A DNA stretch of 64,000 nucleotides from Parietichytrium sp. I65-24A (lineage: Eukaryota > Sar > Bigyra > Thraustochytrida > Thraustochytriidae): assembly GCA_012862575.1 (NCBI GenBank), contig BLSF01000072.1, positions 1-64,000 of the forward strand, written 5' to 3'. Of this stretch, positions 51,401-59,153 are shown one piece after another. The position numbers were made by a program, and so were the translations under genes. Below the pieces are notes generated by a model. The model was given only the letters and a program-made list of their open reading frames with translations, ran no database searches and was not told the origin of the DNA. Each line of letters starts with the position of its first letter. Position 1 is the stretch's first letter.

Positions 51401-52230
51401 AGTACTACGCCGATTGTGCTCGAATTTGATTTCGCCGTTGACTAATTGATTGATGGATTGCACTGTTGACACCGTTGACACTGCTCCATGTCTCCATGTG
51501 ATATTTTATGTATGGCAGCGGTACTCGAGTATGAGTTCTGCACGCGTCGTTGAGTGAGTGAGAAATGTGTTGATCTCGACCTTGAGTTGCTGTCAATCGA
51601 ATCACTCACTGTCAGTGAAACTGATCGTTCTCACCAGTCAGTCAATTGATCAAAAGGAGAGTGCTGTGAGTAAGAAAGAGCAGGCAAGCCATGGCAAGCC
51701 TTGGCAAGCAAGCAAGCAAGAGTGAGAGTGAAATCGAGAGTGAGAGTGAGAACGAAAGGAATGCAATGGGCACATGCGACAGACATTAGTGTGATGGTGA
51801 GGATCAGCAAGGAGGAAAGCCAAAAGACGAGGAAGAAGAGCGCCATAAGAGCACAGCACAACACAGCACAGCAAGGAAGAATCAGAATAATCAGAAATTC
51901 AGAATTCAGAATTCAGAATACAGAATTGTACATGGAGAAAGCCGCGAGCGGTTTGCTGACTCACGAGTGGATACATACTGTACCGGTACTAGTAGCAGCA
52001 CACTGTGACAGACAGACGCGCAGCAGCTGAGCAGCTGAAGAACAAGCTGTGCAAGGAAGCAAGAAAGCAAGAAAGAAAGAAAGCAAGAAAGTAGAAGCGC
52101 GCAGCAAAGCGGTGGATCGCAGAAGGAACGGGCTTGCAAAGAGAGCAAAAGACAAGTCAAGGGAAGGCAAGGGGCAGAGAAGCAGGTCTTTGCAGAGAGG
52201 AAGCGGAGAAGGAAGGAAGAAGGAAGAGGA
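48421..52230. promoter_or_regulatory. 3.8-kb divergent interval between the GT31 gene and TrpA, containing a 1.1-kb direct duplication
   Basis: Apart from the duplication (48766-51034) it holds a (GGAA)n run at 51086-51112, the 13-mer AGTACTGAGTACT at 51394-51406, GAGAGT/GCAAGCAAG runs at 51685-51755, AGAATTC heptads at 51893-51925, GTACCGGTAC at 51980-51989 and an (AAGC/AAGA)n run at 52050-52090. Long frames here are unsupported; no protein gene is seen. Confidence 0.5.
48766..51034. repeat. 1.1-kb direct duplication with a single N at the junction
   Basis: Copy A (48766-49891) and copy B (49893-51034) are collinear over their whole length, with scattered substitutions. Indels are of 3 bases near 48868, about 2 near 49190, about 25 near 49680/50810 and about 10 near 49858/51007. 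Copy A stops and copy B starts exactly at the N (49892). Both contain GTACCGGTAC or its flanks. Probably two haplotype contig ends placed side by side. Confidence 0.9.
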
Positions 52231-53034
52231 ATGACGATCGCAGACCTGGAGCAGACGTTCGCGCGTTGCGGCGAGGAGAAGCGCGCCGCGTTTATTCCGT
52301 ACGTGACATGCGGGTACCCGCAGAAGGACAGTACAGTGGACCTGATGCTGGCCATGCAGGAGGGCGGGGCCGACATCATCGAGCTTGGCATGCCCTTCAG
52401 CGACCCGTTGGCAGACGGCCCGGTGATTCAAAAGTCGAGCTTCAAGGCGCTGGAGAACGGCGTCACGCTCAAGGACTGCCTCGAGTTTACGAAAGAGGCA
52501 CGCAAGCGCGGGCTCACGGTGCCGGTGATTCTGATGGGGTACTACAACCCGTTCGCGCAGTACGGTGAGGAGAAGCTGGTGGCGGACTGTTTGGACGCCA
52601 CAATCAGCGGGTTTATCGTGGTGGACCTCAGCGGACCGGAGGCGGTGCGATTCGCAAAGTGCTGCGCGAGCAAGAACCTCGCGTACGTGCCTCTGGTGGC
52701 GCCAACGTCCACCGACGCGCGCCTCGCCGAGGTGGCGCAGATCGGCTCCGGCTATGTGTACTGCGTGAGCGTGACCGGCATCACCGGATCCCGCGACTCG
52801 CTCCCGGAGGATCTCAAGGAGTTCACCGACCGCGTAAAGTCCCACTTCAAGATCCCGCTTGCAGTTGGGTTCGGGCTCACCACCCGCGAGCACGTCAAGC
52901 AGATCGCCAACTACGGCCATGGCGCTGTGATGGGCAGCGTCGTCATCAAGAGCTTGGAGGCAGTGGAAGATAAGGATTTGAAAACGCAGTGCGACACTCT
53001 TAGAAATTTTGTGAAAGGCGTGACCAGTGATTAG
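52231..53034 (+). CDS. trpA: Tryptophan synthase alpha chain, stand-alone
   Basis: A 267-residue intronless TIM-barrel enzyme cleaving indole-3-glycerol phosphate to indole. Catalytic Glu51 and Asp62 lie in IIELGMPFSDPLADGP. VPVILMGYYNPF, GFIVVDL and PLAVGFGLTTREHV are as expected. The sequence follows the alpha half of the fused fungal/oomycete TRP5-type enzyme rather than bacterial or plastid TrpA. The frame stops at 53034 with no beta domain downstream on this strand. No transit peptide is visible. G+C is visibly higher than in neighbours such as the DIS3-like gene. It converges with the phosphopantetheinyl transferase gene. Confidence 0.96.
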   Translation: MTIADLEQTFARCGEEKRAAFIPYVTCGYPQKDSTVDLMLAMQEGGADIIELGMPFSDPLADGPVIQKSSFKALENGVTLKDCLEFTKEARKRGLTVPVILMGYYNPFAQYGEEKLVADCLDATISGFIVVDLSGPEAVRFAKCCASKNLAYVPLVAPTSTDARLAEVAQIGSGYVYCVSVTGITGSRDSLPEDLKEFTDRVKSHFKIPLAVGFGLTTREHVKQIANYGHGAVMGSVVIKSLEAVEDKDLKTQCDTLRNFVKGVTSD

Positions 53035-53599
53035 ACAACTTCAAACTAATTTTTTCTTTGAATATAGTTGCTCGCTTCTATCTTTCTATGCTCTTGCCTT
53101 TCCTTTTTATATAGTCTATTCCATTCTTTGTTTCCGTTTGTTTGGAACATGCTCCACTTTCCGGTCCTGCGTGTCATCACCGGATTGATGACACTGTTTT
53201 TTTTTTTAAATCGAGATGTCCATCAATGTTGACGGGATCAAACAAGTGAGACGAGTGTGGAAGGTCAAAGTGGGGAAAAGGAACTTTTCCGGGTTCAAAG
53301 CACTCGTGGAGGCCGTCACAGCTTTGTCGGGGCGGGCATAGTCGCCCTTATACAACGAGCGCCAGTCGTTTACAAGTGTCGCAAATTTGATTGTTTGTTT
53401 GTTTGTTTTGGAAAGTAAATCGAAAGGATTTCAAAAGAGCGATACACACATGCACACGAGTAAATATAAATAAATGAAAAATGAAGGCAGGGGGGGCCGA
53501 GAATCAAAATGTAAGGAAAACTGTTCATTGTTCAAAACTTCACTCATGAGGGCATCTAAGCCCTTGCAACGAGCCGGTCATCAGTTAAGTGTTACACGT
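53035..53599. other. Convergent gap between TrpA and the phosphopantetheinyl transferase
   Basis: 565 bases with a T run near 53200, a (GTTT)n run near 53390-53416 and two 3' ends. No palindromes of the GTAC type are seen. Confidence 0.4.
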
Positions 53600-54568
53600 C
53601 TACGACAGTGCTGCAAAGCCCGTGCTGTCACACTTGGCAGCGTCGGGTGGCGTCAAGGGCAGGTCAGACACCTCGGATACCAGCTGCCAAGCAGGCGGCA
53701 AGACTCGCCGGCAATTCCCGCCCGCAGCCAGTTCCTCGGACGGCCTCTCCACGCACACGGCGACGCAGTGCTTGTCGTCGATATCCTGTACAGAAAACTC
53801 GAACTTGACCTCCGGCTCGCCGTCCACCCTCAGCGTGGCGAGGTGCAAATTCGTGCATGCGACGTTCTCGAAGCGCACGCCCTGGCCAAGATCGCCAGCA
53901 ATCCCCGTTTCCTGGCGCTCGTCCAAGCGAGTCTCGCGGTCGTTGGCATGCATTGCCTCGTGCTCCTCGTGCTCCTCGAGCTCCGCAGGGCGCACGTCAA
54001 AGTCCAGCCTGGCGAGCCCGAATCCTATGCCGACGCCCAGCGCCTTGAGGTACGCCTCCTTGAGGCTCCATACCCTGGCGAAGCGCGCGAGGTTGTCGTG
54101 ATCCATGCGTTCCGCAGGGCGGCCCATCTCCACGAACGCCCACTCCGCCTGCGTGAGCACGCTGCGCATCAGGTCAAAGTACGCGGCGGGGGAACGTTCC
54201 CCGCGCGGCGCGCACAGCTCCATCACGTCCACGCCCACGGCCAGCGCCGCGCGCCAGCCCACGGCCACCGCCCAGTCCCCGTGGTGGCTCAGGTTGAACT
54301 GCGCCTCTTCTCCGCCGCTCCCGGGGCGCAGCAGCGGCTTGCCCGCGGGCGACCGGCACAGTTCCGGGAACGTTGCCCCGGAGAGCACGCTGGCCAGCCG
54401 CAGCAGCAGCAGCCGCCCGCCCAGCGCGCGCTGCCGGTCGCACGGGAACCGGAACCGGGCCACGCGCTGCTGCTCGTCCGGTTCCACGCGCGACAGAAGA
54501 CAGCGCCACTCCGCCGCGCTCGGCTCCCAGGCTCCCACGCGCAGAGCCCAGGCCGCCAGCTCGGCCAT
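53600..54568 (-). CDS. 4'-phosphopantetheinyl transferase, Sfp/AASDHPPT type
   Basis: A 322-residue intronless enzyme that transfers phosphopantetheine from CoA to carrier-protein serines (fatty-acid, polyketide or lysine-pathway carriers). Motifs in order: SPAGKPLL (73-80), FNLSHHG (91-97), VGVDVME (111-117, metal-binding Asp114) and WSLKEAYLKALG (167-178, Glu171 and Lys175). An insertion of charged residues (ELEEHEEHEAMHANDRETR) and a C-terminal tail make it somewhat longer than human AASDHPPT. It is very G+C rich, which creates long antisense frames that I discount. In thraustochytrid-like organisms such an enzyme could activate PUFA synthase; that is speculation from context. Confidence 0.92.
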   Translation of the reverse strand: MAELAAWALRVGAWEPSAAEWRCLLSRVEPDEQQRVARFRFPCDRQRALGGRLLLLRLASVLSGATFPELCRSPAGKPLLRPGSGGEEAQFNLSHHGDWAVAVGWRAALAVGVDVMELCAPRGERSPAAYFDLMRSVLTQAEWAFVEMGRPAERMDHDNLARFARVWSLKEAYLKALGVGIGFGLARLDFDVRPAELEEHEEHEAMHANDRETRLDERQETGIAGDLGQGVRFENVACTNLHLATLRVDGEPEVKFEFSVQDIDDKHCVAVCVERPSEELAAGGNCRRVLPPAWQLVSEVSDLPLTPPDAAKCDSTGFAALS

Positions 54569-54835
54569 CTCCGTGCGAATCTAGCAACCCGCTACTTGCT
54601 ACTTTCTACTTGCTACTTGCCAGCCCGACCCGCAGGCCGCAGGGGAGTACGCTTTTCGCGCAGGGATCTCTCGCCGGCCCTCGCGCGAGGACACCTCCGT
54701 GTGCGTCGCCGAGAGTGAGTGAGTACCGGTGCTGACTAGTTGACTCTGAGTGCTCGGATTGTGTTTTTGCTTTTTTGCTCAGGACTAGGGAACGAGGCAG
54801 TCGAGGCAGTCGAGGAATTGGCCAAGAAGCGGCGT

Positions 54836-56521
54836 TCATCGAGACTTGGTGGCCGATATTCGCGTTGTTGCTGTTGTTGTTGTTGTTGATTTTGTTTTTG
54901 TTCGAGGTCTCGGCACGGACGACGAAGCCATCGAAGGCTGTACTCGTCGTGGCTTTGGCTGCGAGGATGCGGGGCGCGGGGCTGCTGGTTTGGTCCTCGG
55001 CTTGCTTTTTTCGCCTTTGCTAGTGGCCGAGACCGGCTTTTTCTTCTTGAGCTTTCTCCGATCGACCTTCGCCTTCGTTTTGGCCTTTGCATGCAGCAGC
55101 CCTTGGTCCAGCGACCGAGTGCTCACTGCCTGCGGAATCCGCACTGATACAGGTGGCCCCGTAAAATAGTCTGTCATTGGCCCAGTGCTGACGGACTGGC
55201 CAATCGATTCAAAAACGTTCGGGATCAGGAAAAGGCGATCCGGATCGCTCACGTTCATGTTTGCGTACTCTGTCTGCGCCAACTTGTGCGGACCCCGGTT
55301 GTTAATGCCCTTCAGCACTTTACGCAAGAGCCTGTCATCGTCCTCTGAGACAAGCTCGCTAAGCTGAGCGGAGATCTGGCTGGCCTGCAGGTCTTGATAG
55401 GTCCTCGTCGAAGCCGCAAGGAACCTGTCTGTGTTCTCGGCGTCCTTTCGTTCAGCACCGGCACTGTGCATCTCAGCAGCGGATTGATGCACAGGCTCGA
55501 TCCGATCATAGTCTCGTTCGCTGGAGCGGCTCGTGCTGGAGCTCCCATTCTGTTTGAAAGGAGAACACGTACTGTTGCTTGCATGGCTTCTCGACAAGGA
55601 GATTTCTAGCCTGTTCACCTCGTCACGTAGATCCGACACTTGTAGCTTCTGCTCGCGAAGCTTTTCGCGCAGGTCTTGAACCTGGTCCTGCCTGCTCATT
55701 TCCACTTCGCGATACCTTCTCTCAGCATTGGCCAAGTGCTCTTTCAACAGAGCGATTTCTTCTGCCTTAGATTGCTCCAAATTTTTAAACTTGGTGCGCT
55801 CCAACTCTAAATCTTTCCGGGCAATTTCTAGCTGCCTTTCGCGCGTCTCACTCAGCCTGGTTGCCGACTCTACGCTCTCTTGTGCCGAAGACCGTTGATT
55901 GCGCTCAGTCTCCAGCTCATTCCTAAGCTCCCCGGCTTGCGCCAGCTGCTTCTCACACCAAGCTATTTTCCTCTGCGCATCCTCGCTGGCGAATAAGGCT
56001 TTCTTCTCCGCTTCTTCAGCGAGTTGCTTCTCCTTTACTGCGACGCGTAACTGGCTCGAGACCTCCTGCAACTTGGCTCGAAGTTGAGCGATCTGTTCGG
56101 ATTGGCTGGAAATCGTCTTCTCCAGCTCAAACTGAAGTTTTTTCAGCTCTTCCACGGTTCGTTGCAGCGCCTTTGCCCCTGCAATCCTACTTTCTAAAGT
56201 TGACGCATGCCCTAATATCCTCTTTTCACTGTCCACAGCTGCATCTCGAGAAGCTTCTGCAGCAGCAAGTTTCTTTTCGAGCAGCCGTCGCTCCTGGGCC
56301 CACTTGCTCAGGTACTCGTCAACCTCGTTCCTTGACGACTCGAGACGTTCGTTGGCCAAGTCCAGCTGCGCGCGAAGCTCCTGTCTCTCTTCGTAGGCCC
56401 GAAGCATGTCGCGCTGCATGCGCTCCGACTCCCTCTGGTGCCGTATTCTCTGTTCATCTACCTTGCGCACCGTCTCACCGAGCTCGCGTTCCAGATGGAC
56501 TATGAACGACTCATGAGCCAT
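54836..56521 (-). CDS. Long coiled-coil protein with basic C-terminal tail, unrecognised
   Basis: A 561-residue intronless frame from ATG 56521; the longer frame uses GTG. Residues about 5-325 form nearly continuous heptad-rich coiled coil. A Ser/Asp-rich linker follows, then a short conserved-looking block near residues 400-460 (LVSEDDDRLLRKVLKGINNRG ... DRLFLIPNVFESIG). The tail is Lys/Arg/Ser/Thr/Pro-rich (KAKTKAKVDRRKLKKKK) and ends in a Thr run. The layout resembles microtubule- or centriole-associated coiled-coil proteins, but I cannot name a family. Stop TGA/TAG lies 267 bases from the phosphopantetheinyl transferase start, so the two are tandem on the minus strand. Confidence 0.75.
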   Translation of the reverse strand: MAHESFIVHLERELGETVRKVDEQRIRHQRESERMQRDMLRAYEERQELRAQLDLANERLESSRNEVDEYLSKWAQERRLLEKKLAAAEASRDAAVDSEKRILGHASTLESRIAGAKALQRTVEELKKLQFELEKTISSQSEQIAQLRAKLQEVSSQLRVAVKEKQLAEEAEKKALFASEDAQRKIAWCEKQLAQAGELRNELETERNQRSSAQESVESATRLSETRERQLEIARKDLELERTKFKNLEQSKAEEIALLKEHLANAERRYREVEMSRQDQVQDLREKLREQKLQVSDLRDEVNRLEISLSRSHASNSTCSPFKQNGSSSTSRSSERDYDRIEPVHQSAAEMHSAGAERKDAENTDRFLAASTRTYQDLQASQISAQLSELVSEDDDRLLRKVLKGINNRGPHKLAQTEYANMNVSDPDRLFLIPNVFESIGQSVSTGPMTDYFTGPPVSVRIPQAVSTRSLDQGLLHAKAKTKAKVDRRKLKKKKPVSATSKGEKSKPRTKPAAPRPASSQPKPRRVQPSMASSSVPRPRTKTKSTTTTTATTRISATKSR

Positions 56522-57199
56522 TGGTCGAACGATCGAACACTGCACCGACGGCTCCTTCCCGCTGATAGTCTCGACTACGGCCTGGCCGTTCGATGCTTCC
56601 CCGGATCAAGCGTTCCGCCGAACCATGCACCATCCAAATAAGGGACTGCCGACGCCAGCGCGCGCGTAAGAAGACGGCAGCAGTCACGACCAATTCGACT
56701 GCGAGAAGCACAAAGGCCTTCGATAGCACAGGCAGGATGCTGGATCGGAATATATACCTCGCCTTTGCCACCGTGAGACACTTTTCCACGCCCACCACAC
56801 TCAGCTCAGCTCAACTCAACTCAGCTCAGCTCAACTCAACTCAACTCAGCTCAACTCAGCTCAACTCAACTCGCTTTCTGCTTTCTGTTTTCTGCGTTCT
56901 GCGTTCTGCTTTCTACTTCTGCTGTCTCCTTCAGCTTGCAAGCGTTGGCTGGACATAACATGCGGATTGCCTCTCACACCAAACACGCGTGGCAGACACA
57001 GCACAATGTACCACACGTGGCGCGAGAAGCCAAGCCTCACTTCCGCTCTCACCTCAAAGAGCTCAAAGAGCTCAATGGTTAAAAAGTGCTCAAATTCTAA
57101 ATTCTAGTTTCTATTGAATTGTGACTGATGTATCTCGAGAATACCTGCGAGTTTGGTGTGGTGCGTGAAAAATTGTTGTGCGAAAGGGAAAAAAAAGAT
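56522..57199. promoter_or_regulatory. Upstream interval of the coiled-coil gene with a pentamer minisatellite
   Basis: Holds the promoter of the coiled-coil gene and about 14 pentamers of CTCAG/CTCAA at 56801-56872, followed by CTTTCTG/CGTTCTG repeats to about 56920. No gene is seen. Confidence 0.5.
56801..56872. repeat. CTCAG/CTCAA pentamer minisatellite
   Basis: About fourteen head-to-tail pentamers alternating CTCAG and CTCAA in short blocks. Confidence 0.85.
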
Positions 57200-57270
57200 T
57201 TCTCTCACGCGGAATCGAACCGCGGGCAAGGCATTCAAAGTGCCCTATGTTACCATTACACCATGAGAGA
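57200..57270 (-). tRNA. trnQ-UUG: tRNA-Gln (anticodon TTG), copy 1
   Basis: A 71-base cloverleaf. Acceptor TCTCTCA/TGAGAGA, discriminator A. Anticodon stem GGGCA/TGCCT with loop CTTTGAA, anticodon TTG. T arm CGCGG-TTCGATT-CCGCG. No intron, CCA not encoded. It is downstream of copy 2 on the same strand. Confidence 0.95.
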
Positions 57271-57299
57271 AGGCGAAAGAGTCCCACACTGTGGAAAGA

Positions 57300-57370
57300 T
57301 TCTCCCACGCGGAATCGAACCGCGGGCAAGGGATTCAAAGTCCCCTATGTTACCATTACACCATGGGAGA
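57300..57370 (-). tRNA. trnQ-UUG: tRNA-Gln (anticodon TTG), copy 2
   Basis: A tandem partner 29 bases from copy 1. It differs by paired changes: acceptor TCTCCCA/TGGGAGA and anticodon stem GGGGA/TCCCT, with the same TTG anticodon and T arm. Stems remain fully paired, so both copies are probably functional. Confidence 0.95.
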
Positions 57371-58010
57371 ACACCAGCCGGTAGCTCCGTTGAACTTTGC
57401 TATGTAATGACTTTCGCGGCTTCAGGCGAAGGTTTGGGCTCCTTTTTTTTTTAGCAAATTTTCAACTTTCTTTTCACCCCACCTTCCGATAGGGTTTGTT
57501 TTCGCTGCACTTCGTGGCTTCACTGCTTTCTTTTGTTTTCTTTCAGACTGAAAAACTCATTGCCAATCTACGAACCCATCGAACGAGCGCAAGTGGCGCG
57601 GCCGACATGTGCAAGCCCGGTGGCAAATCTTTCTACAGCGAATACAGGTTGAACTCTCGAAACAGTGGTGACTGCCTGCCTGCGTGAATGCGAATGAACA
57701 TCGTGCTCTTCTATTTTGCACTGGTACAAGCTGGGAAAAATACTTCGATCAAATTCAAATGCGCTGCTTCGCTACTTGCGGCAGCCGCGAATTCTGAACT
57801 CTGAATTCTGAATTCTAAATATTAAATTCAAGATTCTAAATCAAGACGCCTACAGTTGGTAAGAAGAAGAAAAAGAAGAAGTAATGAAATTAATTGTATT
57901 TTCGTGCGCGGAAAGATTACAAAATTGTCAATGCATTTCTGCTTTGCTTTTCTTCTGCTTGTGTGCAGAGCACGCAGGCAGGTGCGGCGGTTGCGGGAGG
58001 TACGCATGCT
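57371..58010. other. Interval between the tRNA-Gln pair and the FYVE gene 3' end
   Basis: Carries the second copy of the 50-base dispersed repeat (57475-57524) and GAATTCT heptads at 57787-57840. A T run near 57445 lies upstream of the tRNA pair. No gene is supported. Confidence 0.5.
57475..57524. repeat. Dispersed 50-base repeat, copy 2
   Basis: 48 of 50 identical to 35259-35308 in the same orientation. It lies 105 bases upstream of the 5' end of tRNA-Gln copy 2. Confidence 0.8.
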
Positions 58011-59153
58011 CTAATTCTTGGAGATAACCGAGGAAATCACAGCATGCGCACGTTTTGAGGTCCCCTCGGAACCTTCCAGACACTTTTGCACCTGAGGCAT
58101 TTCCAAGAAGGCGTGCATAGCGCGCAAGAGAACTGAATGAGCCGACTTTTTCAGGTGCGCGTCGGACAAGGTTGACGCCGTCGTTATTTTCTCAATCGCT
58201 TCTACATAGCTCTCCAAAGCCAAAACAAGGGCATCTTCTGAAGGGTTCTTGAGACACGCATTTTCCATCCGCCGAATGCCGTCAATGCAGTTGGTCAGAG
58301 GCTGCTTCGCGGTGGCGCTCAAAGTGAATGATGCCTGAGCGCGCAAGCGGTTTTGCTCCTCCACAGGTGGCAAGCAATCGAAGCAGTGTCGAACAGGATT
58401 ATAGTAGCCATACGCGGGAATTGGAGTCACGTTGTTCCGAGGGGCGCAGCGCTCGCAGAAGATATGCCCACACCTCCTGCAATGGTGACGCCGCACGGCG
58501 AAGGAGAAAGGTTGCTTGCACTTCCAACAATTTGGATGCTCCTCGTCTCTATCCCACGCAGGAGAGTTCTGGTTGTTTGAGATTTCTACCTTTTGTTCCA
58601 AGAGCTCTTGGAGCTCATATGCGGACAGCTTCATTCGCAACTCCTCTACCTCTTCCAAGCAAGCCAACCTGACCTCCAGGTATTCCTTGTGCTGTGCGTG
58701 GGTTTCAACCTGCTCTTTGGCCTGCAAAAGCGCGATCTCAAGTTTGGTGGCAATGCTGCTGCTCACGGAAGAGTCGTCGCCGTCAAAATCCAGACTATCA
58801 GAGTGTGACCTAATAGTAGCGTCAATCTCCTCCAACCGCGGCGACTGGTGGATGTTTTTCACTTTGTTGGATGCAAGTTTTATGGACTTTTGCACTTCCG
58901 TCAGCTCATTGGAAAATGTCTCTGCGTACCACGAAAAGACATCCTCCCCGGCGTCCGCAGCAAGCCTCACAACCGTGGGCAGCGGCGAATCCTTGGCGTC
59001 AGATAACAGAGACTCCTTCCCGCTTTTGAAAGAGTCATTCCCTGTCTTAATCTCCAGCAATCTACGATTCGTGGGTTTGCCCTTCTGCTCCACACTCCCC
59101 CGGGGCGTATCTAAACCATCTAAACCATCATCATTCACATTAACAAAATCCAT
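58011..59153 (-). CDS. FYVE zinc-finger protein
   Basis: A 380-residue intronless protein from ATG 59153; the longer frame begins at TTG. A charged region (1-110) and a coiled coil (about 135-192) precede a complete FYVE domain at about 200-262. It has the WDRDEE entry, all eight zinc ligands (Cys209, 212, 225, 228, 233, 236, 257, 260) and the phosphoinositide-binding RRHHCRRCG at 221-229. It should bind phosphatidylinositol 3-phosphate on endosomes. A helical C-terminal domain of about 110 residues is unrecognised. FYVE proteins are numerous in stramenopiles, but this one has no START or kinase partner. Confidence 0.88.
   Translation of the reverse strand: MDFVNVNDDGLDGLDTPRGSVEQKGKPTNRRLLEIKTGNDSFKSGKESLLSDAKDSPLPTVVRLAADAGEDVFSWYAETFSNELTEVQKSIKLASNKVKNIHQSPRLEEIDATIRSHSDSLDFDGDDSSVSSSIATKLEIALLQAKEQVETHAQHKEYLEVRLACLEEVEELRMKLSAYELQELLEQKVEISNNQNSPAWDRDEEHPNCWKCKQPFSFAVRRHHCRRCGHIFCERCAPRNNVTPIPAYGYYNPVRHCFDCLPPVEEQNRLRAQASFTLSATAKQPLTNCIDGIRRMENACLKNPSEDALVLALESYVEAIEKITTASTLSDAHLKKSAHSVLLRAMHAFLEMPQVQKCLEGSEGTSKRAHAVISSVISKN

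Noticed and set aside
51906-52920. Minus-strand frames of 161 and 319 codons over TrpA
   Set aside because: Antisense of a clearly conserved enzyme; composition is that of a shadow frame.
53474-54718. Long plus-strand frame of 414 codons and other frames across the same stretch
   Set aside because: They are antisense to the G+C-rich phosphopantetheinyl transferase, whose motifs are complete on the minus strand.
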